From Rhodeus uyekii (Eukaryota; Chordata; Actinopteri; Cypriniformes; Acheilognathidae): a stretch of DNA of 64,000 nucleotides. Made by a program: the position numbers and the translations under genes. Under the pieces are notes generated by a model, which searched no databases, was not told where the DNA came from, and was given only the letters and a program-made list of their open reading frames with translations. The first letter of the stretch is position 1. Every line of letters begins with the position of its first letter. The stretch covers positions 3,096,501 to 3,160,500 of the forward strand of contig JAWRVZ010000055.1 in assembly GCA_037043235.1 (NCBI GenBank), read 5' to 3'. Positions 24,691 through 37,521 of the stretch are shown piece after piece.

Positions 24691-25904
24691 GCCGAGCGCG
24701 GATAGCGGGACCGCTGCTACAAGTTATGTGCAGGGGAAGAAAGAGCCGCAGCACAGGGGTGAAAGAGCCGCGGGTTGCCGACCCCTGCAATAGACTACTG
24801 ATTTTTTTCCCTTTAAGGAAATTTAGTAGTTTATTTCCTCTATAACAAGTGTGTGTGTATATGCATGCGTATATAACCATTTACAGTTATATAGTTATTT
24901 TATTAAAATAGTTATTTTTAAATAACTGCATTTTATTCACGATCCAAACAAACACCATACACGTATATAGGACAAGCTGTTGTTTTGGATTTAAATTTAA
25001 TTGCAGAATTTCAAGATTTTTGTCGATCTAGAAAAAAGGTCACACCACAACAATTATTTGCACTTGCAGACATTCTCAAAATTAAATTGAGGTCAAGACA
25101 GATTCAATTTCGGGAGCATAATGGTCGCAATTTCGAGCCTTGTATTAGCTCATTAGGTCATAAGACCAAATAATTACCACCCTCAACACAGGCAGTATGT
25201 GAAGTGTAACAATTTTTTTTTTTAAGTTTACAAAATAAAAGATCATGTTTTGACAGTTTGTAATGCTCTGAATCACACTCAGAACAATGGATCATTTATG
25301 ATCAGGAATTATCCTGGAAGTCACAAAAAGAAACTTAAATACACCCCGAAGACTAATCCAAGTCTGTCCAGGCTGATCCAATCAACTCTGTGATCTCTAA
25401 GAGTAGGAGTGGAATTAGTGGGATCAGTTGGTAAGGCATTTACCAGGAAGTGATAAGCAGCTGAACGCTCTTCCCATACTTATATCAGCAAAATCCAAAA
25501 CATGCCAGCAAACATAAAGGGGTGTGGGATTACAAATTTAAGTACATGTTTAAAATCTGCCAATCCTATATCCTGACATAACACAAAAAACGAAGATGAA
25601 AAAAATGTATTGGGTGTTCAAGGTAAAAATTACAGCATCAGTTTATTAATTAAGTGAAGGGATCAGGCCAGTCTTTTATATTCTTACTGCAAACAAAACT
25701 ATGTGTGAACGTTGATAGTCTTGGTTCTGGTGACTAGGTACTGTTTATACAATTTGGGGGTACCTTTATCTTCACAGGCGGGGGTCATTTCCTGGATAGT
25801 CTTTAGATGCTTTGGTTATGTGGCCACTTCTGAGGCTGTGTGCAAGATCACCACTTAAGCACTGCCCACCAAATGCCAATAAAATACAACGCATTCATGC
25901 CTTA

Positions 25905-26566
25905 GGCCCCGTCCACACGGAGACGCGGATCACTGCATCCGCATACATTTCTTATCGGATTGGCGTTCCGTCCACACGCATCCGGCGATTTGGGAGACTG
26001 AATCCGCTCACTTTTTATACCGGGTCCTAAAGTGGATAGATCTGAATCAGACACCCTTGCGGACTCGTGTGGACGGCCAATCCGTATATTTTTTGTTTAC
26101 CGATGATGTTATCACGTGTCGGCTGCGTCACAGTAACAGCAACAGTGTTGCCAGATTGCACCGAAGATTCCAGCGCAGCTACAGCTCAAAACCCTCCCAT
26201 TTAAAAAAATACCAGCCCAAAGTGTGTACTCTTATAAATGATGAAAATGTTGAGCGATTTTATGCATCAAAAAACATCCCAAATCTTATCAACCAGCCCA
26301 ATGCATTTTTTCCCGGCCGGACGTGACAAAAAGGTAACTAACAATCTGGCAACACTGAACAGCAACAACAATGCGCATGCTCAGTCTTCTTCTCTGTGTA
26401 TAGTGTATTATCTGTGGCAGAATTACAGCGCCCCATACTGGTCTGGCATATAAACTACGCCGGATTCAGTCAGTTTCAGTGGTATCGTGTGGACGCTGAT
26501 GTTTTTTTTGAACGAGGAAAAAAAAAGATTGGATAAGGAACGCGCCGGCATCGTGTGGACGTGCTA
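25905..26566 (+). mobile_element. Miniature DNA element, PIF/Harbinger-like, with TTA flanks
   Basis: Ends share GTCCACACG as inverted repeats (left GGCCCCGTCCACACGG, right CGTGTGGACGTGCTA), flanked by TTA on both sides (25902-25904 and 26567-26569). A 3-base TTA duplication suits PIF/Harbinger, while a hAT origin with decayed flanks is the alternative. No transposase frame. Confidence 0.55.
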
Positions 26567-27052
26567 TTAGACTTGTTGAATGCAGCGACCAAAACAGTAA
26601 AGAATCCAAATACATCCAAGTCTCCTCGTCTTTGCTTCTGCGTTTTCTACAGGGAATCTCAACTAGGGAATTTCCTACAGAGCTGTATGGTACTGAACAA
26701 AATTAGGAAAAAAAAGAAAATCATAATTTATTTACTTAAAATGAAGATAATTCTCCCATAATTCTGAATAGACAACAAAATAACATGCAATTTACTAGAG
26801 TGTCTGACAAGATTAATTGCTGCAGTCCATAAATTAAAAAAATAAATAAAAACTTAAATTAATCTGAATAATCTTTTTTTCCTAAACTAAATCAAATCAC
26901 TAGACTAGTTTCATTACAGTTTCATATTGAAAAATGCTGCATGTTGTGTCAAGGCTGTCTCCATAAGCAACTCAATAGGATTCTAAACAGAGTCTAAAAT
27001 TGGAAAAGTACTGCTAGGTTCACCTACTTTTAGAACATAATACAAGTGTGTA

Positions 27053-27525
27053 CAGTGGGTAAGGAAAGTATTCAGACCCACTTAAATTTATCACTCTTTG
27101 TTATCTTGCAGCTATTGGCCAAAATCATTTAAGTTTATTTTAATTAAGTTTAATTTCCTCATTAATGTACACAAAGCACCCCATATTGACAGAAAAACAG
27201 AATTTTTGCAGATTTATTAAAAAAGAAAAACTGTAATATCGCATGGTCCTAAGTTTTCAGACCCTTTGCTGTGACACTAATATATTTAACTCCGGTGATG
27301 TCCATTTCTTCTGATCATCCTTGAGACGGCTCTACACCTTCATTTGAGTCCAGCTGTGTTTAATTATACTGATTAGACTTGATTAGGAAAGCCACATACC
27401 TGTCTATATAAGCCCTTACAGCTCACAGTGCATGTCAGAGCAAATCAGAATCATGAGGTCAAAGGAACTGCAGAGACAGAATTGTGGCAAGGCACATAAC
27501 TGGCCAAGGTTTTGCAAATGGCTGC
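27053..27525 (+). mobile_element. Truncated Tc1-like transposon, 5' end
   Basis: Starts CAGTGGGTAAGGAAAGTATTC after TA, as in fish Tc1 elements. The usual internal leader follows, and then the decayed start of the transposase (MRSKELQ at about 27453, followed by frame damage). It is truncated on the right and has no matching terminal repeat. It is clearly inactive. Confidence 0.7.
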
Positions 27526-28463
27526 AATTTAACAAGGAGTTAAAAATGTAAGGGGTTCTTTTGAAAAATAAAAAAAGTATAGTCTTGAGTTTGAAGACGG
27601 GAAGAAGAGAAGAGCAATAGCTTTGAGACATACTACTTTGTCATACTTACGTTTTTTAATGGACTGCTCTGTCTCTAAGTTGCATCATGTCAGCGTTTAA
27701 AATGCCCTGTCAATCACCTTGGAGAGAAATGTAGTTGTAGCAGCATGTTGATCTGCCAGGTGTGGGTCTTTCATGCAACAAACTCTCCTCGTGCGTTTGT
27801 AATTCTCATAATGATGCATTTAAAAACTAGTGACCAAACCCATGTTTACAAAAGTTCACAATGCTGTCGTAGATTAAACATGGATAACAATGAATAAACA
27901 GCTTTTTCGTCAGGTTGATTAATACTCAAACCACTTTATCTAAACTTCTCTTAATCAGACGGGCACATCCGCCATTTGTGGGGTTTAACACTTCTCATTA
28001 GTGTTTGTAGTTTGAATCCTTAAATACTCGAATCCTCATCCAACACGCAATGGGTTGTGGGCAATATTAGCCTTTAGAATGCGCACATGCTGGTATCATT
28101 TCAACATACTATGATTTGGGATACATTAACTGCAATTTTAAATACCATTTAAGATGGATAGTGTGCGAATTTTGCATATGCTTTACGTTTCATGGTGACT
28201 AGTCTCAAGCACTGCAAGTACTACAGCAATTATTATAGGAATATCAAAAGCTAAAAGCTCTAGGAATATCTAAAGTTATAGGCTAGTACAAGTCTTTCTT
28301 TCATTAATAAGGCACATCTGTTGTTAACCAGAGACTCTGGTTGAGAAAGAAGGATTTGTGGACGTTTTCAGCCAACAAGCCATAAACGGTATCTAAAAAC
28401 AGAGGGGGTGGTGGGATAAAGCTAGTTTCAAATTACGCTGTAGCTCAATATTTGCAGCTTCCT

Positions 28464-28496
28464 CTCCTCTCTGCTTCCTCTCAGAGCAGAGAGGAG
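28464..28496 (+). repeat. Perfect 12-base inverted repeat (hairpin)
   Basis: CTCCTCTCTGCT at 28464-28475 and its exact complement AGCAGAGAGGAG at 28485-28496, with a 9-base loop. There is no T run or gene context, so the function is unknown. Confidence 0.85.
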
Positions 28497-29465
28497 TCAT
28501 TTGTGCTCCCACTTCTGAAAGGATCTCAAATATCACATTAATAAAGTATTACTCTTCTCTATATTTTTGGAAGGGAAGGTGGAAAATGGTCCAGAGCAGA
28601 TGACAACTTTCCCCAAAGAATCTGGAAAATATAAACTCTGATGTATTTGTGGTCTTGACAAGACATTTTGGCTCTCAACACCTTTTGAATACAACTCTAA
28701 GTTCCTTTGTTGCATGTGTTGCTTGTCACCTTTTATTATATAAAATCGAAAAAAGCTCATCAAATCAGATAAACTAACTTCGATTAACTAAGCAAATAAA
28801 CCAATTTGCTTTAAAGTCACTGACACTGGAGTAACAAGCTAATGCTCCACTGGCAATGATATTTTCAGAATAAAAAGTGCAGTTACATTAAGGACATTTT
28901 GGTGACTTTTCATGATTAAAAACTTTTCATGGTTGCTTGTGAAATATAAATGCAAGAAGCGCCGCTCAAACAAAACAAATTGCTTTTTCTTTTTTTTTTT
29001 ACCAAGCAGCTTTCTGTTGGTCAACTGCAAATTCAGCATGCAAAAGTCTTTCACCTACACAAGAAGTTCCTATTGAAATTAATGAATCTCACCCATTAAA
29101 ATTACAGCAGTTAATCAATGATGTGGCTGCACATTACTGCAAAATATCATCCCAGTGGGATGATAAAATTATCCAGGACTTCATATTTTGTGCAAACACA
29201 AGTAATTTACAAATAGAAGTGATGCAAGACATCAGTCAGAATCACCGTAAGAAATTTCCTGCTGAATATCTTTGACTGGTCACAACATACGTGTCCACAT
29301 GCTTTATTCTGAAGGCCAAGGCCACCCTCATAAAGCTTAAAGGGTTATTAGTTCAACCAAAAATGTGTATGTGTATGTATGTGTGTGTATATATATACAT
29401 ATACACACACACACACACAGCAAAAGGAAGTGAAGGATTGTGGGTATGTTACATGATTATTAAAT

Positions 29466-29754
29466 AAATTCTGTCATTAATTACTCGCCTTTATGTCATT
29501 CCAAACCCACAAGACCATTGTTCATCTTCACAATACAAATCACCACAATTTCTTCTCTTCAACGGCATTCTCTGACATGATTAACAACATCTTTACTATT
29601 TCTCTGGGCCTTGAAAGTGGTGATTACACTGCAATCTATATGGGGTCAGAAAATTCTCTAATTTCATAAAAAAATATCTTCATTTGTGTTCCGAAAATGA
29701 ACAAAGGTCTTAGAGTTTGGAGCGACATATGGGCGAGTAATTAATACAGAATTT
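29466..29754. mobile_element. Foldback-type miniature element with long inverted arms
   Basis: The left arm (about 29466-29545) and right arm (about 29665-29754) are imperfect reverse complements for roughly 80 bases. For example the left ATTAATTACTCGCC pairs with the right GGGCGAGTAATTAAT. The arms contain the CATTCCAAAC motif common in fish dispersed repeats. A CA/TA tract lies just outside at 29365-29420. Superfamily not assigned. Confidence 0.65.
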
Positions 29755-31194
29755 AAATACATACATATAAACTTTGAAAACAGTGAGAAATTTGGCTGCA
29801 ATAGACAGGGTCTGTAGCAGAGCTTCTGGCCTAGAGGCTTGGCTACTGTTGAACTCAAACCTGGGGTCTAGTGTGGGGGGTCTGGAGTGAGGCCCAGTGT
29901 TTTGAGTGAGACCTCAAAGACCCGAGGCCACAGCCAAGAACCACTTCAGACAGCTGCTTATAACGAGAGGATTACTGACTGGCAGATAGAAAGGCACACA
30001 CTAATTGCACAAACTTCCATACAAGAACATTCACAAAGGACATAAGGCGCACACACACACTGACAGCATGTCTAAAGACTCAGAACACGAAAAGAACTAG
30101 CAGACCACAGACGTGGATGGGAATAATAAGACACCACGTAAATTGTTGCCAGTATTATCAGCAGGATTCCTAACAGATCGCAAAGCCAAGCTGACAAAAC
30201 TTTAGTACAGGGCTTAATGTTACAGGGAAGACAGAAGATGGTAAAAAGTATAGACAGGACTATATTAGGGCCGGATCGGCACGTCAATGTAATCGATTAC
30301 GTTGAGTATGCAAGTTAGTTATCTGAGGAATGTGGAATGTTTGTCACTCTATTCATGTTCCCAATGATGGCAGCTCCCGCCGCTGCTGAAAATCAGCTGT
30401 TATTACAAAAATATTGATATCTAAAGTATGATTTATTTTTAAACAGAGGCCAAATAAAACCGTGCTCTGTAAAATCGAAACGGCATAGGCTTACCACAGA
30501 ACGACAAGGCAGCAAAAAAATATTTTGTTCTAAATACAGCCTTCACACAGCCTTCTGCTTTTAAAAGCTGCCATGGCTGCAAGTCTCTGCAAACGGTTAC
30601 AAAGCATTTAACACTGTTGTTAGTTATTTAAAACATCTAATTGATGGACTTATTTAAGGACTCTTAATTATGTGCTTCAACTGTGGTAAACTTCACAATT
30701 TTATGGACACCATGTTGTTATATGGTTACCACTATGGTTAGTTAGAATTCAGTTGTGTTTAAAATGGTTTGATCAAACAGCTGAATGAACATATTCAAGC
30801 ACCTACTTTAATCTCCTGAATGACCAAAACATTTCAAGATTCACAAGATGTTGCAGCTGCAAATCCTAAAAAGCCGCAGAATTTTTTTTCTAACTGGGCC
30901 TAGACTGCATAAACCTTATCTTTTGTTACAATATAATTAGGCAAAATTAGATTCACACATTAGTTATTATCTTTTGGTTAATACAACATAAACCAAAGGT
31001 TTAATAATTTAAAATCAAACAATAGATTAACAAGGAGGGAAAAATAATTGTTAGATTATTAGATGAATAACAAAAAAAATCCTTGTTCCAGCCCTAGACT
31101 ATAGACATTGCAAACAGTAAAACGGTTAATTTTCGAATAACATCGTCAGGCATTTATGTCTTTATCGGTTATAAATAATCTGGTTGCTCCTTAA

Positions 31195-31330
31195 AAGGTA
31201 CAATTCACCCAAAACCAAACATTCTATCACTTACACTCATGTCATTCCAAAACTGTATAATTTCTGCAGAACACAAAAGCTATTTTGAACAATGTTAGAA
31301 ATCACACAACACTGAAGCACAATGAATGGA
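31195..31330 (+). repeat. Dispersed teleost DNA repeat fragment
   Basis: Contains TTCACCCAAAACCAAAC and CATGTCATTCCAAAAC, then AGAACACAAAAG, an order I recall from abundant cyprinid DNA-transposon-derived repeats. It is related in motif to the arms of the foldback element at 29.5 kb. Boundaries uncertain. Confidence 0.45.
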
Positions 31331-31906
31331 CCAAAACTTCCTTATTTATGTTCTACAGTAGAAAGGAGAGTAAATGATGCATTTAGGTCTTCTCAAAAAA
31401 CCACAAAGCAGGTTTACAAAGTAACACAGAAGATGATTTTAATCTTGTTCCTCCATTCTTCACTATGCTAGCACTAAATTATTAACAGCATTTCTGAGCA
31501 GAGAGGAGCTTGGTTATGGTGCATGAAGCAGTCCATGGGAAACTCTCATAAATAAAACACACTGGAATACAACTACATGCGACATCTCCACGGATGTTAC
31601 AGAAATGCGTTCTAACACGCTTAACTCTCCACAAGTCTTAAACGTCATAAGCAGAATGATGCATTATCATCATTGATCAATGTCATTGATACTTATCGAC
31701 TGGTCAGGGACCGGAATCTAACGATTTTCCGCATACTCTCACTGGACCTTTGCCTCATGTCTGGCAATAACGTCACAGGTCACAGCCACAGCCTCACTCT
31801 AACAGCTGCATGTAAAACATGATGCTGGTTTGTAAGTTCACAAAGACACAAGGTTCACAATATATAATAATTGTAAGGTCAAAGTAAACTGATCGAACAA
31901 ACCTAA

Positions 31907-32290
31907 TTAGACAATAGTGTTGTCAAAAATATTGAACCATCTGAAACTGCTCCAATTCTCCTTTTCTGCTCTCGCTCTCTTTTCTCCAACATCAAAATGG
32001 CAAACATGCCTCTTCTTATTTGGCCCAGTTAAACGGGGCTTGTATTTGCACATAATTTTACCAATTCCCACAGTTTTCACATTCACACCAAAAGCACCAC
32101 TGACCCATATTAATGGCAAGCCCATAATGCCACCTCTAAAACAGCTTTTGAGTCGCAAGTACCAAAATAAGTGTCTTCCTGCACTTAAACTGTCAAATTC
32201 ACACAAAACGTCATAATGCCCATTTTTGCAAGCATTACAAGTTAAAGAGTCTAGGTTGAGAAACATAATGGTGAATGTGTCACAGTACAC
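31907..32290 (-). other. Unidentified open frame, 127 codons
   Basis: This is one of the longest non-repetitive frames in the window outside microsatellites, on the mpp7 strand. The product starts MYCDTFTIMFLNLDSLTC, with a basic C-terminal part. I recognise no domain, and a plus-strand frame of 99 codons overlaps it. It has no clear promoter or splice context. It could be a decayed mobile-element fragment or chance. Confidence 0.15.
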
Positions 32291-34379
32291 TGGATCAGTG
32301 CATATACTCTTAAAGTGACAACAGTCTCATATTTCCGCTGATGTCTATCATGTTAAAGAACAAAAGACAAAGAAAATCACTATCTGCTCTTGACTGAACA
32401 ACTGTAATTGCAAGCATAAATCTGTAACCTACATAACTTACAATGAAGACTATACAATGTTATTTGATTAATTTCTGTACCATTTCCTATCTGAATATAC
32501 AATTAGACTCAAGCCATGTTTATTTCATATCTCTCTTTATTGCGTTTATTTGTTTGCAATTTGTTGACTTTTTACTCGTTTTATGAAGAAGAGAAATGCA
32601 TTGAAGTACATTTTTGTTTGTATATGGTGTTTAGTATCATTTTGAAAATTGGCAAAAATCGGTATTGGAAGGTGACACAAAAATAAATTTTTAAAACATT
32701 AAATCCAATCAGTGCATCTCTACGTCATACTGCTTTCTCCTTTTCAAGCGTTTATGGCCTTTGAGTTGTATGAGACTAGGGCATGTCTCAAGAAGCACCT
32801 TCTTTACAGCCTGCCTGATCTCAGCTTTCACAGGAAGTGCCGAAGAGCCAGAGACATGACTGCTCTGCAGAACAGGAGCACATATATCAAGTGAAGTTTT
32901 ATTGATGACCTTACAAGAGGTGAATTTTGTATGCATGACACCACTATTTTCTTGGTCCCGACATTAGTTTGATCTGACAGTGATCTGAAAAGGCCAATGG
33001 CAGCGCAACATATTCTGATTTGTAAGTCTTAGTGTACAGTGAGTAACAGACACAGGCTGGCCAGATGGGAAAAATGCAGCAGATCTGTGGAATAATGTAC
33101 ACTTCAGCAGAACTGAACCACTCTTACAGACGCTGCGGTATGGTCTAAAAGAAGCAGAGCTCTTTGAAATGAACACCTGAGCTCTGACACACTGCAAGAT
33201 ATAGTGAAGACAAATGTGTTAATGCTAACAGTGCTCTGCTGTGTATAACCTTCACACCACATTCTTTTAAACGGCTGAACTGCTCACTTCCCCCTCAGTT
33301 AATGATGGGGAACCAAGGCTACCACACTATTTATTTAAATCTTGTTTTATTAAAACAACCCTCAGGAGACAGAACTGTCAATTTCCCCGATCAGGCCAGT
33401 GCTGCATGGTCACCAAAGTTCAACAATTGCACTTTTTTTTTTGCTTCAGCAATTTAAATATTCAAGTGAAAGACACAGCAAAAGACAATTCAATTTGGTA
33501 TGGTACTTGCGGTTTGAGAAGTGTTGTGTGCACACATTCAAGGCAGGCAAATAATGTCATGGCTTTCTTGACAGACAGTGTGCAAATACCAAACTGACTC
33601 TTTCAGTGGCCATAAAGTGACAGCAGCCTAAAATTTCCACTGTTGTCTGTGTTTTTAATGTTAATGAATCAAGACAAAAAGAGGGGGGGCAGTTGACACT
33701 CACAGCTCTTGACTGAGTAGATTTTGTAATGTTAAGAATTAATCTATATTTAATTTATACAGTGATTACAATGCAGAGTTGTTTTACATTCGATTAATTC
33801 ATTGAATTTATTTACCTGAAAACTATTGTTAGACCAACCTGAAAAGCACAGTTTCACTTATTTTTATTTTCTGGTATTTTGTTGATAACGATTATCAGAC
33901 AATATATATTTTACTGAGTGTGTTATTGTGCTGGCACCTTGGCATATTTAGGACTGCAATGGACAGCAGACTTAAAGTTAAAGGTTGTTATTCTTCATGT
34001 GCGCTATGGTTAGTTCACAGCAGAAGTGTAATTTTCTAATAAGTTTAAACAGATACTTACCTTTTATCTGCAGGTTTACCACGAAAAAACATTTAGCCTT
34101 AATTAAATGTAGCCTATGCATAATTTTTTGTCAAATTGACCATATGCAGTTAGTTCCTGGTTTTTGATAAACAAGCTTGAGCATTTCCGGTGAACTATTA
34201 GCTGTCAATCTGTACTGTACATAAATAAAATAAACATCAATTGTTGACTTTTTAATGTTATTTTTATGTTTTAATGCAATTGTTCCAATTACCTAATTTG
34301 CCAATAAACCAGTTTTATTGATTACAATAAACACTTGAAGCTAATGGGAATGTTGGAATTAGAAAACAGTGTCTATAAT

Positions 34380-34620
34380 CACGGGCGCACATAACTGGTA
34401 CGCAGGTACGCATGCGCAACAAAAATCAGAAATGCGTAGGCCCACTTGAGTCACTAAGCGCCTTTGCGTACTTAACCGATCTTCTCATCTCATCGTACAC
34501 AACCTTACAGTAAGAGATGTCCAAAAAGCAACAGACATTAAGCAGCTTTTTTGGCATTTCACCACCTTTAAAGAAACGCCAACTGGAGCCTGAGCCGAAA
34601 AGTTAACGATATTTTCACTT
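34380..34620 (+). pseudogene. Remnant of a hAT transposase N-terminus
   Basis: After a leader with GGGCGCACATAACTGG, an open frame at 34517-34606 reads MSKKQQTLSSFFGISPPLKK and then RQLEPEPKS before a stop. The basic N-terminus with a QxxLxxFF motif is like those of TTF-zinc-finger hAT transposases as I recall them. No zinc-finger or dimerisation domain follows. Short and uncertain. Confidence 0.4.
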
Positions 34621-34844
34621 TTTGTAATAGTTGCATATTAGAAGTACCAAAGTATAAGTCCTCAGTGTGCAAAGATGGATCTCACAATCATAGTCACGGC
34701 TGGAAAGGGTTCAAATATGCAAAAGATGCTAGAAAATCCAAAGAATTTGTGGTACCTAGAGGATTTTTCTGGAGTACACTGTGCAGTTTAACTGCTCAGG
34801 ACAAACAAGTCACTCCATCATAACCATCATAAAAACGATGTACC

Positions 34845-34990
34845 GGCAAGAGGATGTAAACTTTTGAATGGAGTCATTATTAAACATTCAACTTTTATTT
34901 TGTAAATATGTTTTAAGTAAAATATATTATTCAGTACAATACTAAATAACAACAAGGTGCATGTAAACCTTTGACAATGACTGTGTACAT
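34845..34990 (+). mobile_element. Tc1-like transposon 3' fragment
   Basis: The series GGATGTAAACTTTTGAATGG...TTTTGTAAATATGTTTTAAG...GTGCATGTAAACCTTTGAC resembles the 3' end of fish Tc1 elements. No left end is recognised nearby. Confidence 0.45.
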
Positions 34991-37139
34991 AAACGTTTCT
35001 TTAAAAGACACTAAAGCTCTGCTGAAGCACAAAATCTCTCGCATCACATTCAAAGACCGCTGTCTTCCTCAGCTTGAACCTCACTACTACAGAAACAACA
35101 GCTCAGGAATGCCAGTAACGCTGGGCCACACACTAGGCCAGCTAACACACACATTAGACACCTGTTCTGCCACTGTCAGTTTGGATGACCCCCCTTCAAA
35201 AACATTCACTGCACCAATGTGAAAACTATCCTCTGCTTCTTGTATTTTATTTGGCACAGACTAGGTTGGCTGACAACCTCACTGAATTATCAACCACTCT
35301 TGTTCATATTCTGCCTCTCTGAAGAGTCACATAATCTGAAGACTCACAAACTGTGCTTGAGAGTCTTCCATGCTGAAGTCTTACTAAATATCTTCCTTAA
35401 TTCCTCAGTGTCACCATCAGAACAGCTCTGGTCACTTTCTCTCTTGAACAATCAGACTGAAATCTGATAACATGTGTACAGGGCATTTACAGTTGACCAC
35501 TAAAATAAATCTCAGCAGAAACAAATCCAAACCACTATTCCTCTGGTATATCATATTGGAGTAATGCTAATAAAACGAAGGAAAAGATTATGTTAAACAT
35601 CTCTCTTCTACTCACTCACGTGTGGATTGTGGAGGTTCCTAAACTTCTTTATACTGACATAATTCTGCTTGGGAGAAGTTTAATGCATGTAGCCTGAACA
35701 GCTAGAAACATTTACACCTGGCTGAGCCATGTTTTGTATAAGTCTCACACCACCTCTTGATGATTGCTATGCTCAAATGTGTCTTGGGGGTAATTTAAAC
35801 ATGGTCATTATAGCCATCCAATCAGTAAAGGTGCATTAAGTGACCAAATGTAAATACTCCCCGAGTGTATGTTTACATTAAAAGCCATTTCACAATTCGC
35901 AGTTAGACTAGTCTAGTGCATGCGTTTACAAGACGCTTTAGCTTTGTTTCAGGCTCATTGATCTGAAATCATCTATGCACATCACCTCGGTTTAACTTGC
36001 CTGTGATTTTCTTCTCCACTATTTTATTTATTTACAGTCCTTCATTTTTCACTAATCATGCAGGACCTCCAAAGAACAAATTCCCTTCTTTCAGTGAACA
36101 TTAAACATCGATTTCAATGGGACGTATGGAATTCTCTGCTTTCTACCCTCAGAAAGTACTTCTGCTAACTGACCTTTGAGTACTTTAGTTGAAGTCACAC
36201 ATTGTGTTCCTCTCTTGAGTTTAATTACCTGCATTCAAAAAGGTTAAAGCCGTCAAAAGAGGGAGCGATCAGAACACGGACTGTAACGTCAGCTTGTCAA
36301 CTGACACTACGAGACGACGAGTGAGCGGGTGTGTAAAGAGGTCAAGAAGAGGGGAATCAGAGGGAGTGCAGACAGAGCACTTCTGAGCAGTGATATCTGA
36401 CACAGCAGATAGCAAGTCTCAAACAAACCACTGTCTCCAGCGTTTCCCAGAGGGCAGCCCGACTGAGAAACCTTGCAGTACCTATTTGAACAAAGGTTAG
36501 AATACATTCAGTCATTTCATTACTTGAATACTTGACTATTTTCACTAGATCACAATAGCTTGCGTCACAAAATAAACCATCACACTGCTATTTCTGCTTT
36601 TACAATTCAATGGTCGGTTGCTAAGGAAGATCCCAGAGGGCTGAACCCGTCGCAGACTAAAAGCCAAATTAAGAAAACAAGCCAAGAAATATATAGCTCA
36701 GTTTATTATGGTTTGCATCGTTTCTCTGTTTTGCCAATTGTCCAAGTGGCCTTATCAACAAGAGGCAAGATGTGAACAGCAAAACATACAACAGAGACTA
36801 TGCCATTTACTTCTATTGGAAAATAAAGTGTATTTGTATAAGGCAGGAACATAGTAATTGTTCCTAATATCAACCATCATAAATGTAACTTATTTTGGAG
36901 GTTAGGTTAACAAATAAAACCTGATTGTAAAGTGATACCGATCATAGATTATCGTGTCTCACAACAACAACAAAAAAGACATACAGAAAAAGCAGAGAAC
37001 AACACGTGTCAGGTTGTAAACTCAGAAGCAGCAGCACTAGGTGAGGTCAACTAACTGAGTTGACTTGAAATGACACACATTTACTTTATTGTTATTATTT
37101 GATAGAGTATGCCAGGCCAGCCCTAGCAGTTGAGCTGTC

Positions 37140-37500
37140 TCGATGAGTGAGGAGTTCGCCCTGTTGCACAGCGCAATCCCACCCGGTGATGTCAGTGTCA
37201 AGCTCCGCCGAAATAAAGCCCAGTCCTTACACGCATCAAGGATAGCGGGCTCGTTTCAGTGCTTTTGCTCGCCCGGTTTAGTTCAACAGTCGGTGCACTT
37301 GACACGGAGAGCTCGCGCTGTCAAACGCACCCGACCGTTGGCTCGAGCGAAACCGCACACACACGAACAATTAAACAAGTCAATAGTCGTGTTTTCAAAA
37401 CAACTTCCTTTGAGACTCCCCTCCAGAACTAAACATTTGATATTTGTAGTCATGGTTATATACACAAACCACGTCGTTAATAATTGTGGTTCCTAAAGAG
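37140..37500. other. CpG-rich shoulder of the mpp7 promoter
   Basis: This stretch is visibly richer in CpG than the surrounding DNA (for example around 37285-37370). A frame stays open on the plus strand for 117 codons, but its product resembles nothing I know, and the base composition alone can keep a frame open. I read it as part of a CpG island extending from the mpp7 promoter into intron 1. Confidence 0.4.
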
Positions 37501-37521
37501 AAATAAGTTGTTATTACTCAC

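Larger units (their letters stand above)
24149..24787 (+). mobile_element. Nonautonomous hAT element with perfect 8-base target duplication
   Basis: Ends CAGGTGTCGGCAACC and GGTTGCCGACCCCTG are inverted repeats. The 8 bases outside are identical on both sides: CAATAGAC at 24141-24148 and 24788-24795. The 8-base duplication is the hAT signature. No transposase is present. It contains a second, truncated hAT element (24236 to about 24530), a G run and a tandem duplication. Confidence 0.88.

Noticed and set aside
37143..37496. 117-codon plus-strand frame with MSEEFALLHS start
   Set aside because: It lies in a CpG-rich promoter shoulder, resembles no protein, and lacks splice or conservation support.
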